Positions 9,028 through 18,858 are shown, counted from the first letter of the stretch. The stretch is 64,000 nucleotides of DNA from Fuerstiella sp. (GCA_022447225.1 JAKVAZ010000008.1:343152-407151), one strand, 5' to 3'. Notes: generated by a model not told the origin, from the sequence alone. A program made the numbers and translations.

Positions 9028-10374
9028 TTAGACAAGCTCCGAAATCGGTTGCGTATGGTTGTCCACCAGATACTGCGGACGTCCGGAAAGGTCCGTGACT
9101 GTCGTATTCATGGCGTTAATGCCGACGTTATGGTAGAGCGTCGAAAAGATTTCCTGGAATGTGACCGGACGACTGGCAGCCTCTCCTCCGATGCGATCCG
9201 TGGTACCGATCGCCTGTCCGGTACGCATGCCGCCACCGGCCATCAGAGCGCAGGACACGTTCGGCCAGTGATCCCTGCCTCCACGATCATTGATCTTTGG
9301 TGTGCGTCCGAACTCACCCCACACGATCACGGAAACATCGTTCGCCATTCCGCGATCATGAAGGTCCTGAACGAGGGCTGTCACCGACTTGTCAAGTCGC
9401 GGCAGGAAATTCCGCAGGGTCTCGAAATTCGACACTCGATCAAAATCGTGGTCCGAGTGGGTATCCCAGCGACCGAAACTGAGTGTCACGCAGCGAACGC
9501 CGGCCTCGACGAGCCGCCGGGCGACCAGAAAATGTTCGTTGTACAGGGGCGGTCCATCCACGATGTTGTCGAGAGAACCGCGTCCGTAGCGTTCACGCAC
9601 CTGCGGATCCTCTCGCTCAAAATCCAGAGCATCGACAAGCTTGCTGGATGTCAGAACACCGAACGCCTGCTGACGAAAAGAATCAAATCCTTCCAGCACC
9701 GGTCCGGCATCAACCTCTCTGCGAAACTGATCAAAATTCGACACCAGCTGACGCCGGTCCCGCAGTCGCTCCAGCGGCATGTTGAGAACCATGTTCGATC
9801 GGGCGTTCCCTCGCAGTCGCATCGGACCGTGAGCCGGGCCGAGAAATCCGTACTGCCCCGCATCTGACCATGGTCCGTGTTTGGTGGTTCCCGCCAGACC
9901 GACAAAGGGCGGCACGCCCGGCTCCCGTATGCCCTGAATCTTCGACAGAGTGGATCCCATCGACGGCCAGTAATTCGAACTTGTGCGGCCCGTATGGCAC
10001 TGATGGAGTACATGCGACGGCTGAGCGCCGACCACAGAACGAATGATGGCCAGCTTGTCCATCATTCCCGCCATCAGAGGCAGATGCTCACAGATCTCGA
10101 TGCCTGATACGCTGGTCGAAATCGGATTGAACTCACCACGAACCTCTTTCGGTGCCTCCGTCTTCAGATCAAACAGATCCTGGTGCGATGGTCCCCCCGA
10201 CAACAGAACCATGATGATCGCTTTTTTCGATCGACTGCCTGATGCCGCCTCCGCCGCGAGAAGCTGAGGCATTGACAGTCCGCCAAACCCCAGACCGCCA
10301 ATCGTCAGGAACTCGCGCCGACTGATACCGTCGCAGAGGCCGTGAGTTCGTTTACTGACGAGAGAAAGCATCAT
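9028..10374 (-). CDS. DUF1501 domain protein, Tat leader (second copy)
   Basis: This 448-residue DUF1501 protein has a classical twin-arginine leader (Ser-Arg-Arg-Glu-Phe-Leu at about residues 18-23) and a Gly/Leu-rich hydrophobic segment. Conserved motifs include Gly-Gly-Pro-Ser-His-Gln-Asp-Leu-Phe-Asp, Trp-Gly-Glu-Phe-Gly-Arg-Thr-Pro and Gly-Arg-Asp-His-Trp-Pro-Asn. It is the upstream partner of the DUF1501 gene at 7604-8977. The two are clearly divergent, so this is an old duplication rather than a recent one. In planctomycetes DUF1501 genes are commonly adjacent to DUF1549/DUF1553 genes; none is present here. Confidence 0.87.
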   Translation of the reverse strand: MMLSLVSKRTHGLCDGISRREFLTIGGLGFGGLSMPQLLAAEAASGSRSKKAIIMVLLSGGPSHQDLFDLKTEAPKEVRGEFNPISTSVSGIEICEHLPLMAGMMDKLAIIRSVVGAQPSHVLHQCHTGRTSSNYWPSMGSTLSKIQGIREPGVPPFVGLAGTTKHGPWSDAGQYGFLGPAHGPMRLRGNARSNMVLNMPLERLRDRRQLVSNFDQFRREVDAGPVLEGFDSFRQQAFGVLTSSKLVDALDFEREDPQVRERYGRGSLDNIVDGPPLYNEHFLVARRLVEAGVRCVTLSFGRWDTHSDHDFDRVSNFETLRNFLPRLDKSVTALVQDLHDRGMANDVSVIVWGEFGRTPKINDRGGRDHWPNVSCALMAGGGMRTGQAIGTTDRIGGEAASRPVTFQEIFSTLYHNVGINAMNTTVTDLSGRPQYLVDNHTQPISELV

Positions 10375-10575
10375 TCTTACCTGTGATCGGGCGCAGTTAT
10401 GAGATTACCAGTATATTCGATCAGTGGTGGTTCGGCCACCTAAATCCGACCCTTCTCCGCAGGATCGAATTCACAATGACAGCGATCAGTGCATGTGGTG
10501 ACGAATGTGACAGGTGAGACTGTGCTTACGGGAGTGGTTCCCGGCACAACTCTCCGGATTGTTGATCTAAGCGTT

Positions 10576-11589
10576 CTACGTTGCGATTCTTCTGATCTGT
10601 CGTGCACGGATCCGCGGCACGATCTGCTCACCATCAATCAAATTCGGATGTTTGTCCCGCCCGCGTTCAGCAGGAGATTCACCGACCCACTGACTGTCAC
10701 ATCCCTTCAGGTCGATTCTCCCGTTGACTGGATCGATTGTCAGTGTGGTGAACAGTGGTTCCCGATAAGGACAGGCAGACGCCAGTTTTGGATAGGCAGC
10801 GTGAACTTCAGGACTGTAAGTCTGACGCCTGTATCTCCGTCCGACCCACACGTACGACGCTGAATTCAAGTGCAGGTACCCGATGTTTCCCTTACGGACG
10901 AGATGATCGATGTGAGAATGCCCGTTCACAGCCAGTAGAACGCGATCTGCCGCTGTGTTCAGGACATTCTGAATGTCATCGGCGTTATCGACGGCCCATG
11001 GACCGGCCAAAGGCTGATGACTTAAAACGAGGATCGGACCATCATGACTTTGGAGTGTGGTTTGCAGCCATGTCATCTGCGTCAGTCCGATGTGCGACGG
11101 ATAGCCACTTATGTGATTTGGTGGTTTTTCGTTCCCGTCGAGTACGATCACACGCAGACCTCCAATGTCACGGTAGTAGTATCGTTCTTTCATTCCCCAC
11201 GCTTCGAGTGTCTGGTCGTATGAATATCCACCATCGGCATCGTGATTTCCGAGCACGTGCATTGCGACAGGATGAGCATGATTGAAGGAGTCTGTGAGCG
11301 TCTGATTTTCTTTGGAGGGAACCGCAAAGTCACCCAGCTGAATGATCGCATCCGGCGGCTCTTTCTTCATTTCTTTCAGAAATTTTCCAAGACGTTCCGG
11401 ACCATCGTGCATGGTGTCCTGATGCAGGTCGGTGATCATGCCAAGTCGAATTGGCGATGAAATATTCGACAGACGGGAACGAGCAGATTCGGAAACCAAA
11501 ATTGATGTTGCGGCCCCCCCGACAGACTGCAAAAAACGACGACGAGTATTGAGGCCTGATAATGGATTTCTCAACAGGTGTTCAGTCAC
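10576..11589 (-). CDS. Tat-exported calcineurin-like metallophosphoesterase
   Basis: This 337-residue protein has the dimetal phosphoesterase motifs in order: Asp54-x-His56, Gly-Asp87, Gly-Asn-His-Asp at 114-117, Ser-His-Gln-Pro, and Asn-Gly-His-Ser-His. A twin-arginine motif Thr-Arg-Arg-Arg-Phe-Leu at residues 15-20 with a following hydrophobic segment indicates export in folded form. Such enzymes hydrolyse phosphomonoesters or phosphodiesters; the substrate cannot be told. It lies about 200 bases upstream of nothing else on its own strand except the DUF1501 pair, and downstream of the MBL-fold gene. All these genes point the same way, but the spacers are too long to claim one operon. Confidence 0.85.
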   Translation of the reverse strand: MTEHLLRNPLSGLNTRRRFLQSVGGAATSILVSESARSRLSNISSPIRLGMITDLHQDTMHDGPERLGKFLKEMKKEPPDAIIQLGDFAVPSKENQTLTDSFNHAHPVAMHVLGNHDADGGYSYDQTLEAWGMKERYYYRDIGGLRVIVLDGNEKPPNHISGYPSHIGLTQMTWLQTTLQSHDGPILVLSHQPLAGPWAVDNADDIQNVLNTAADRVLLAVNGHSHIDHLVRKGNIGYLHLNSASYVWVGRRYRRQTYSPEVHAAYPKLASACPYREPLFTTLTIDPVNGRIDLKGCDSQWVGESPAERGRDKHPNLIDGEQIVPRIRARQIRRIAT

Positions 11590-11646
11590 AACAATTGTCT
11601 TCAGGTACAGATGAACGGTTCTTTACGAGTAGAACGTCGGATTCTC

Positions 11647-13509
11647 TTAATCACTCACCACCAGCAGAGCCTCCGTAACGGGACCGTGCGAACGATCACC
11701 AACCACAACATGAGCAGTCACCAGATGTCGACAGTGCATCTGAGAAGGAGCATTTGCCGGGATATGTGTTTTGAAGGTCAGTTCACCTGTGGCACCTGGC
11801 GCCAATCTAATCTGAGCCTGTTCCGGGTGAGTTACAATCGGGAGCGCGCTGCTGAGGTGTGCCGAAAACATCGCTTCTTTTTCGAATGAGTTACGCAACT
11901 CAAGAGTGTACTCGACCTCGCTGCCGGGACTCACACGAGACTGATACGGCAACAACCGTGCCCAGAAGAGATCCACGCCGAGTTCTTCCGGCGGCGGAAG
12001 GAGGTCTCTCCAGACAGCTTCCTTACGCTCCACGTATTCACGATGGGACTGGAACGCCTCTTCAGGAATTTCGTAGTACGGCCCGTGACCGGGACAAAGC
12101 AGATCCGGATGCAAACGCTCAAATTCATCGGCACACTTGCGATGCATGGCAAACGTCAGTGAGTTGCGGAGAACAGAATTAACCATCCACTCCTTCTGTT
12201 TCTCAGGCAGGTAACGTTTGAGAGGATACGTGCTGTCGCCGGAGAACAACACACGCCGACCGTCGATGTCCGCAGAGATCGCAGCGTGGAATTCGGTCTG
12301 ACCAGGATAAAAGACGATCTCGAATGGAATTCCCTCCCACTCAAAACGTTCGCCATCCTGGAACCGTCGATCGACACGTACCGCTGGCTGCATGATACAG
12401 GGAGTGTTCCAGCGTTCCGGTGCCTCGATTACCTTGGCAACGTGCTCCAGAGTCCAGCATTTCGTGCCATGATGCTTCTGGAGATAGGGAATGCCGCAAA
12501 CGTGATCATCATGAATGTGAGTGGCAATCACCACGTCGAATTTACGAATGCCCCAGCGTTCGCAGAGTTCGTCCAGATGGTGCTCGGTGAAACGCAGTTG
12601 AGCAAAGGGTTCGGGAGAATGCAGGCCGGTGAGAAAGATTCCGGCTGAGAAATACGGATAGTCGATGAACAGCGCTTTACCGCTGTCCGATTTAATCACA
12701 TAAAAATTGGAGCAGGTGTGCTCAGTCCCCCAAAGTAAGTGCGGACTAATCTGCTCAAGCTGAATCTCATGCGGGAACCGATTCCCAGGCGGAGCCCCCA
12801 CGCGATCACGCATGAGATTAAGCAAAGCGTGAAGTCGCTGGTCAAGTCGGTCGATGCATTCGTTGGGAGATTCAATGATCGGTCCGTGTGACGGAAGCGC
12901 CAGAGAGACATTTTTCTTTCTGAGTGCCGTGATCGATTGAGCGGTCAACGTGACACCGATGAGATCTCCATACTCGTATTCCATCGCGTGGAGCTGGTAA
13001 AGCTTCCCGTCGTCGTGCATCAGATCTCCGGTAAACGCGATCGTCTGTCGGTTCATCAGGGTCACAATCAGGCTGACACTGCCGTACGTGTGGCCTGGCG
13101 TGGGCAGGATGAACAACGAGTAGGGCCCCCATTCGAAGCGTTCGTAGTCTTCTAATGCTCTCGCGACGGGCAGATCTTCACCGATTGTGAAAAAAGTACT
13201 GCGGTCGTTGTAGTTGTCGAAGATTCGTTTTTGCTGCCAGTAATCGTGAGCACGATCGAAAAGATGGCGTTCGTACTGGGGGGCCGCCAAACGCGCCCCC
13301 TGCTGCAGCAGTCGGTTTGCCCCGAAACACTGATCACGATGATGGTGCGTAAACAGCACCCAATCGATCTGTTCCACACCGATCTGCGGGAGTTGATCGA
13401 CGACAGCGCCGCTGCCGCAATCGATCAGGATCGCGCGATCACCATCTTGAAGAACGTAGACATTGCAGGTGTCGTCGAAGACGTACAGATCAGGAGCGAT
13501 TTCGTTCAA
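11647..13509 (-). CDS. Protein with two tandem metallo-beta-lactamase-fold domains
   Basis: This 620-residue protein contains two complete MBL domains and a C-terminal beta-sandwich-like tail. Domain 1 (about residues 1-245) has His55-x-His57-x-Asp59-Gln60, then His140, Asp162 and His208, so the usual last His of the HxHxDH motif is Gln. Domain 2 (about 255-500) has the canonical His331-x-His333-x-Asp335-His336, then His408, Asp425 and His475, enough for a dinuclear Zn or Fe site. The last 110 residues resemble an Ig-like or NEW3-type domain. There is no signal peptide. The usual bacterial MBL hydrolase has one domain and 250-300 residues. Function is unknown; candidates are hydrolase or oxygen-reducing chemistry. 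Confidence 0.8.
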   Translation of the reverse strand: MNEIAPDLYVFDDTCNVYVLQDGDRAILIDCGSGAVVDQLPQIGVEQIDWVLFTHHHRDQCFGANRLLQQGARLAAPQYERHLFDRAHDYWQQKRIFDNYNDRSTFFTIGEDLPVARALEDYERFEWGPYSLFILPTPGHTYGSVSLIVTLMNRQTIAFTGDLMHDDGKLYQLHAMEYEYGDLIGVTLTAQSITALRKKNVSLALPSHGPIIESPNECIDRLDQRLHALLNLMRDRVGAPPGNRFPHEIQLEQISPHLLWGTEHTCSNFYVIKSDSGKALFIDYPYFSAGIFLTGLHSPEPFAQLRFTEHHLDELCERWGIRKFDVVIATHIHDDHVCGIPYLQKHHGTKCWTLEHVAKVIEAPERWNTPCIMQPAVRVDRRFQDGERFEWEGIPFEIVFYPGQTEFHAAISADIDGRRVLFSGDSTYPLKRYLPEKQKEWMVNSVLRNSLTFAMHRKCADEFERLHPDLLCPGHGPYYEIPEEAFQSHREYVERKEAVWRDLLPPPEELGVDLFWARLLPYQSRVSPGSEVEYTLELRNSFEKEAMFSAHLSSALPIVTHPEQAQIRLAPGATGELTFKTHIPANAPSQMHCRHLVTAHVVVGDRSHGPVTEALLVVSD

Positions 13510-13661
13510 GAGAGTGCTCTGTGCTAAGAGTGATAACGCTGCAACTGTCTTTGTTTACCCCACAGGGACCTGACTTCCGGGATGTCGGAAACACACCAGG
13601 AAAATTACTGAATGTCTTGTTCGACCGTACAACGGACTCATCGGCGGAACGTAATTCTGGA

Positions 13662-14975
13662 TCAGTCGTCGATCGCCTGACCGACCAACAAACGAAATTT
13701 CCAGCCGGTCTCGTCATCGCTTTGTTCCCGTGTCTGCTTCATAATCACACCGATCGTTCCCTCTTTGGGATCCGCAAAATACTGTGTGTTGAAATAGCCG
13801 CCCCAGTCAAATGCACCAGGACTTCCCAGACCACCGGTAACCTGTCCCTGCTCGGTGACAACGCCAAAGGCAAGTCCGTAATACTTGTCGTCACTGCCAA
13901 AGATCGCCCCCGTCTGATCTCTCATCATGGTTTCTATTGTTGTGCGGCTGAGAACACGGACTCCGTTGAACTTTCCACCATTAAGATACATCTGCAGGAA
14001 GGTTGCGTAGTCCATGACCGTACTCGACAAACCGGCTCCACCCGAGAAAAACGTCCTGGCCCCTTTGATGGGGTAATCCGGATCGTAAAAGGTCACCGGA
14101 TAGTGGCCCCACACCTGATTCTCCGGTTTTTGCAGACGGACCAGCCGGTGTGCTTTTTCGTCCGGCAAATAGAAGGCCGTGTCCTTCATGCCCAGTGGTT
14201 CAAACAAACGTTCTCTCAGGAACACATCGAAGGGCTGACCGGACACAATCTCGATGAAATAGCCTAAGACATCCAGTCCCTCGCTGTAGGTAAACCGCTC
14301 GCCTGGATGATGATGCAGAGGCAGGGTCGCCAGCTTCTTCACATTTTCGGCAATAGTCACAGGTTCTGTAGTGACCAGATCCGTGACACCGACTCTGGCA
14401 TACATCTTTCGAAACCGCTCATCCCCGTCGAGCACGCCATAGCCGATCCCCGAAGTGTGGGTGAGCAGATGGCGAATCGTGATCGGTGTTTTGACCGATT
14501 CCGTTGTCCAGGTGACATCCTCCTCATTAAAAGTCTTCAGCACACCCGTGTCTGCGAATTCGGGAATGTATTTGGCAATGGGATCGTCCAGTTGAAAGTG
14601 TGCCTCTTCCCATAACATCATCACTGCCGTGGCAGTGATGGCTTTGCTCTGCGACGCAATCCGGAAGATGTCGTCTTTCTTCAGTGCCCGTCCGGCTTCG
14701 TTGTCCGCCATGCCGAACGCCTTGTGGTAGACGATTTTTCCGTGTCGCGCGACTAAGGCCACCACTCCGGGGACGTCACCTTCCTGAACGGCGTCCTCAC
14801 AGATCCGGTCAATGCGTTCCAGACGTTCCGCCGACATTCCCACGTCACTCGGCAAACCGCCGGTCAGTGGTGCTGTCGCCGGCACAATCTGCCCGTGAGC
14901 GGGAATCGTCTGAGCGAACGCAATCGCGAACAACAAGACTGATCGAGCAGGTAATCGGAGCAGGATTCGATTCAT
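13662..14975 (-). CDS. Secreted class C beta-lactamase-like serine hydrolase
   Basis: Starting at 14975, the protein is 437 residues with a Sec signal peptide ending near Ala-His-Gly-Gln. The open frame extends further upstream, but those residues do not fit a leader. The penicillin-binding/AmpC-type catalytic motif Ser108-x-x-Lys111 is present. It is followed by His-Thr-Ser-Gly-Ile-Gly, a Tyr-Ser-Glu in place of the common Tyr-Ser-Asn, and a Phe-Asp-Trp-Gly-Gly near the C-terminus. Members include esterases, D-aminopeptidases and transesterases, and resistance is not implied. It is transcribed toward the MBL protein gene with a spacer of about 150 bases. Confidence 0.85.
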   Translation of the reverse strand: MNRILLRLPARSVLLFAIAFAQTIPAHGQIVPATAPLTGGLPSDVGMSAERLERIDRICEDAVQEGDVPGVVALVARHGKIVYHKAFGMADNEAGRALKKDDIFRIASQSKAITATAVMMLWEEAHFQLDDPIAKYIPEFADTGVLKTFNEEDVTWTTESVKTPITIRHLLTHTSGIGYGVLDGDERFRKMYARVGVTDLVTTEPVTIAENVKKLATLPLHHHPGERFTYSEGLDVLGYFIEIVSGQPFDVFLRERLFEPLGMKDTAFYLPDEKAHRLVRLQKPENQVWGHYPVTFYDPDYPIKGARTFFSGGAGLSSTVMDYATFLQMYLNGGKFNGVRVLSRTTIETMMRDQTGAIFGSDDKYYGLAFGVVTEQGQVTGGLGSPGAFDWGGYFNTQYFADPKEGTIGVIMKQTREQSDDETGWKFRLLVGQAIDD

Positions 14976-15657
14976 AAGATCAGGCTTTCTCACAGAACAA
15001 CATTCTGCACCGGGTTGGCAGCCGGCAATCTGTTCATCTCTGCGCATTCGGCCGGCAGTGATTGCAGTTAAGGAAGACATCGTACTCACGTGTCTTAGCG
15101 TCGCAGCAACACTGATTGACCATCGGTGTGTCTCAGCAAGGCATATCCTACGGATGCATTGAAGGGAGTTTCAACCAACACAACAGGTCGTAACCGGCAA
15201 TGCCGTGAGTCACGATCATCAGGGCATCATCCAGGACAACTCACACTCTGTGCACAGATCAGCACTGTCTTTGCGACCTGGTTAAGACAGCACGGTGACA
15301 TCTAATTTGGTGGTCCGTCATCGTGTCCTCAGGTCGACGACACCCAGCTGAACGTATGAACTGTACCTGAGGCAACCCGGCAGAATCCACAATTCCGGCT
15401 CGGCATCACCGGTACGTGCAGTGTCAAGTGCGGGCAATGGACTTATAGTCAGGGAGGCGGTTCCGAAGATCCGCCTTCATTCAAAGACACTCCCGGTGTT
15501 CACTCAGAAATGCACACAGTCAACCAACACCGGCTGTTTATTGTGCAGCGGACCACGAGAACAGCAGTCAACAACTTCACTGGTGACAACGCGAACAGCC
15601 CGCTAACAGCGGTCACGCCATCAATTTTCACATTTCAGAAAGAAAGCAACGATCACC
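14976..15657. other. Gene-poor spacer between divergent genes
   Basis: No gene or RNA was recognised in about 680 bases. The stretch lies between the serine hydrolase (minus strand) and the enolase-superfamily gene (plus strand), and should contain both promoters. No strong hairpin with a T tract was seen. Confidence 0.5.
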
Positions 15658-16881
15658 ATGAGCAACGAACATTCATCAAAACGTCTGAGTCGTCGTGACC
15701 TGCTGGCAGGTCTGGGTGCGGCCGCCGCCGGTGTCGCGGTGCTGGAGGAGGCAGTTGGCCAGGACAGGAACCCCGCGGCACAGGTCGCCGATCGCGCATC
15801 GGGTGTGAAGATTACAGGCATGCGCACACATCTTGTTCAGAATAAAGTCTACGTTGAAATTAAGACCAGCCGGGATGTCACCGGCTGGGGCGAAATAAGT
15901 GCCTTGGTTCCCTCCGCGGCCGAAGCCCTGGCCAGGCGAATGTTCGATCTGCTCGACGGAGAAAACCCGACTCGCATCGAATACCTGTGGCAAAAGTTAT
16001 TTCGCGCCCATCGCGACATGCGCGGCGGGCCGTTTATGTGTCACACGATTGCCGGCATCGACATGGCTTTGTGGGACATCACCGGCAAACTGTGGGGCGT
16101 GCCCGTGCACCGTCTGCTGGGCGGACCATGCCGCGACAAGGTCAAAGTCTATCCCACGTCAAAATCACGCAAAGCTCCGCCGGCAGGCATTTACGATCAC
16201 GCCGTCACGCCGCTGGAAATCGAGCGGATGATCAATCAGATCAGAATCGACCGCGAGCGTGTCGGCCCGGACGGCATCGTGATGTTCGATGCTCACTGCG
16301 CGATACCGCCCGCAGCCCTGATCCAGCTGGCGGCAGCAGTTAAAGCCTACGACGTACTGTTCATCGAAGAGGTGGCCGTGCCGGGAAATATCGAAGTGTT
16401 CAAGCGATTGAAAGCGGCCATTGATATCCCGCTGGCCACCGGCGAGCGGGACCGGACGATCTGGGAGTTCATCCCGTATCTTGACCAGCGGTGTATCGAC
16501 GTGCTCCAGCCGGATGTGGCCCACTGCGGCGGCATCACGCAGATGAAAAAGATTGCCGTCCTCGCGGAGACCTATCATGTGCCACTGGCGCCTCACTGCA
16601 CAACGTCGCCGCTGGGTGCGACCGCAAGTCTAAGTGTGGGTGCGTCCATCCCGTTTTTGTTGATCCACGAAACGGCACCGGGACTCCTCCGATGGGGCGA
16701 GCAGTTTATGAACCGGCCCTGGACCGTTGACGATGCAACCGCCTACGCCACATTACCCGAAGGTCCGGGCCTGGGTGTCACGATCGATCGCGACAGGATG
16801 GCCACCGCCGCCGCAGACCCCAACTACAAATGGCGCTGGCCAGGGGCGAAGCTCCCGGACGGCTCCGTGGCCGACTATTAA
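15658..16881 (+). CDS. Enolase-superfamily sugar-acid dehydratase-like enzyme with Tat leader
   Basis: This 407-residue mandelate racemase/muconate lactonizing family protein has metal ligands Asp211, Glu237 and Glu263, with His213 and His313 as acid/base residues. The Asp-Glu-Glu-His spacing (26, 26, 50) equals that remembered for E. coli D-galactonate dehydratase, so acid-sugar dehydration is the best guess. Residues 1-35 (Ser-Arg-Arg-Asp-Leu-Leu then Gly/Ala-rich) look like a twin-arginine leader, odd for a family that is normally cytoplasmic. The ATG at 15658 follows AAAGAAAGCAACG. The parallel beta-helix gene starts 174 bases downstream on the same strand, which suggests uronate or sugar-acid breakdown outside the cytoplasm. 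Confidence 0.82.
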   Translation: MSNEHSSKRLSRRDLLAGLGAAAAGVAVLEEAVGQDRNPAAQVADRASGVKITGMRTHLVQNKVYVEIKTSRDVTGWGEISALVPSAAEALARRMFDLLDGENPTRIEYLWQKLFRAHRDMRGGPFMCHTIAGIDMALWDITGKLWGVPVHRLLGGPCRDKVKVYPTSKSRKAPPAGIYDHAVTPLEIERMINQIRIDRERVGPDGIVMFDAHCAIPPAALIQLAAAVKAYDVLFIEEVAVPGNIEVFKRLKAAIDIPLATGERDRTIWEFIPYLDQRCIDVLQPDVAHCGGITQMKKIAVLAETYHVPLAPHCTTSPLGATASLSVGASIPFLLIHETAPGLLRWGEQFMNRPWTVDDATAYATLPEGPGLGVTIDRDRMATAAADPNYKWRWPGAKLPDGSVADY

Positions 16882-17054
16882 AAAAGATTGTCTGCGTTCA
16901 GTGATTCAGGTGAAGCATCGGCGACAGTCAGCCTGCATACAGAAACGGTGCCATTCACTGTATGATGCGGGAATGGGGTATGGGAGTTTGTCTCAATTCG
17001 TCTTTGTGTTGTGGGCAGGATCCTTTTACCCAGTATCAAAACAAATAGCCCCAG

Positions 17055-18806
17055 GTGAATATGATGACAGCGACCAGACTGACCGGAATGATTCTGATGT
17101 GTCAGATGATGCTGAGTTCGACGGCGATCAGCATCGAGGAGGCGAATCAGGTATCGGGTTCGCAAACGATCCTGGTTTCGGGAGATGAGGAACTCCATCA
17201 ATTGTCGCAGAAAAAAGGAAGCGGCGTGACAGGAGGCCCCGGCACGAGCGTGGACGACGCCTATGTAATCCAGGACAGGAATTTCACGGTCAAGGATAAC
17301 GGTGATCCGATCACGATTAAGAATACCAGACGCCATCTCAAAATCGTACGTGTGCAAATAACAGGATCCCGCGACCGAGCTGCCCAACTGGGCGGCCTTG
17401 TCATTGAAAACTGTCACAACGTGCATGTTCAGGATTCGCAGGTCACAGGCACCAAAGGAGTCTTCGTCAATAAGTCGAAACAGTTCGACATGACCGGGTG
17501 CCATTTTGAATCGAACATGCGGGTCTATGTGTATTACTCGAGTCATGGAACGTTTGTGCGGAATACGATCACCAGAAATCAGGAAAAAGGTTTGATACTG
17601 GCCAACAGCAGTCACATCGTGATCGAAGACAACGAGGTGCACAATAATGCTGCGGAGGGAATCGTGGCCTGGGGACACGGCGGTCTGAAAGAACCACTGC
17701 CGCCTTCTCCGACTCATCATATTACGATTCGCAACAATCGAGTCAGCGGAAACAACTGGCATGGAATTGGTACTGAGTTCGGACAGGATGCGGAAATCAG
17801 TGACAATGTGGTTCGGGATAACGGAGGCTACGGAATCAATGTGGGCAGCTGGTCACACCGCAATCATATTTTCGGGAATGTTGTTGAAGACACCGCCGGT
17901 CAGGGAATCATTGTTGAAACGTCCCAGGACAGCATTCTTGAAAACAATCAGGTTCGGCGCAGCGGAGATAACGGCATCTGGCTGATCAATTCCGCCGGGA
18001 CCGTTATTCGTAACAACGAAATCTCCCATGCTTTTACCGGAATCAAAATCGAGTATTCAACGACCGGACGTCATGCTCTGAAAGTCCGTCAGAAACCCGA
18101 CGGAACCCGCAACCGGTTCGAAAACAACAAGGTGGAACAATGTTTCACCGGCGCACAGATCTCTTCGTTAAAAAACATTTTCAGAGGGAATACATTCAGC
18201 AGGAATCGCGATGCCGTAGCCATTGGCGGCACCATGAACGTGTTTGAAGAAAACACGATTCGGAAAAGCGTAAACGGCCTGCTTAATTCCGGTAACAGTA
18301 ACCGGATCGAGAACAACATATTCGACGGAGCAAGTAATGCCATCGTGATTAACAAAGGCAGCGGTAACCACATCCTGTCGAATCGGATCAGAGATGTTTG
18401 TTTTGACAACATTGAAGTCCGTACGAATGCCCGGCAGAACACGATTGCCGGCAACGACCTTCATGCAACAGCACCCGGTATTATGCTGAAGGGCAAAGAC
18501 AACATTATCGAGAAGAATACGATTGTCAGTACCGGCTGGTTCTACAGCACGCCGGGAGCCATCGTGATCAACGGCGGAGTCAGCAATACGATCCGGCAGA
18601 ATACTTTTGCGAAAAGTATGATTGGTATCACCTGCCTCAAAGGCAGCGGCAATAACATCACCCACAACATCTTCACTGAAAACGAAACAGCGATCTGGCT
18701 CAAACCCGACGTCACAGAGGACAACCTGATTCAGGATAATATATTCACACAGAACGATAACAATCTTATCGATACGCAGTCGCCTCCTGCATTTCGGACA
18801 TGGTGA
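17055..18806 (+). CDS. Secreted right-handed parallel beta-helix repeat protein
   Basis: This 583-residue protein has an N-terminal signal peptide of about 25 residues. More than 15 short repeats of the PbH1 type follow, rich in Asn-Asn, Gly-Ile and Val/Ile-x-x-Asn turns, as in NosD-like and polysaccharide-lyase beta-helices. The start may be the GTG at 17055 or the ATG codons at 17061 and 17064; all give essentially the same leader. No catalytic residues of a particular lyase family could be assigned. The context next to a sugar-acid dehydratase-like gene suggests a polysaccharide lyase or binding protein. A terminator candidate follows at 18828-18858. The large open frame on the opposite strand is a shadow of the repeats. 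Confidence 0.82.
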   Translation: MNMMTATRLTGMILMCQMMLSSTAISIEEANQVSGSQTILVSGDEELHQLSQKKGSGVTGGPGTSVDDAYVIQDRNFTVKDNGDPITIKNTRRHLKIVRVQITGSRDRAAQLGGLVIENCHNVHVQDSQVTGTKGVFVNKSKQFDMTGCHFESNMRVYVYYSSHGTFVRNTITRNQEKGLILANSSHIVIEDNEVHNNAAEGIVAWGHGGLKEPLPPSPTHHITIRNNRVSGNNWHGIGTEFGQDAEISDNVVRDNGGYGINVGSWSHRNHIFGNVVEDTAGQGIIVETSQDSILENNQVRRSGDNGIWLINSAGTVIRNNEISHAFTGIKIEYSTTGRHALKVRQKPDGTRNRFENNKVEQCFTGAQISSLKNIFRGNTFSRNRDAVAIGGTMNVFEENTIRKSVNGLLNSGNSNRIENNIFDGASNAIVINKGSGNHILSNRIRDVCFDNIEVRTNARQNTIAGNDLHATAPGIMLKGKDNIIEKNTIVSTGWFYSTPGAIVINGGVSNTIRQNTFAKSMIGITCLKGSGNNITHNIFTENETAIWLKPDVTEDNLIQDNIFTQNDNNLIDTQSPPAFRTW

Positions 18807-18827
18807 TTCCGGCTGCACAATCGTTTC

Positions 18828-18858
18828 CCGGTCAGGATAGATGCCTGAACCGGCTTTT
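18828..18858 (+). terminator. Terminator after the beta-helix gene
   Basis: CCGGTCAGG (18828-18836) pairs with CCTGAACCGG (18844-18853) with one bulged base and a 7-base loop. TTTT follows directly after a C. It begins 22 bases after the stop codon of the beta-helix gene, on its strand. Confidence 0.55.

Noticed and set aside
18168..18818. Minus-strand open frame of 216 codons
   Set aside because: It is antisense to the regular repeats of the beta-helix gene; repeat-derived open frames are expected there.
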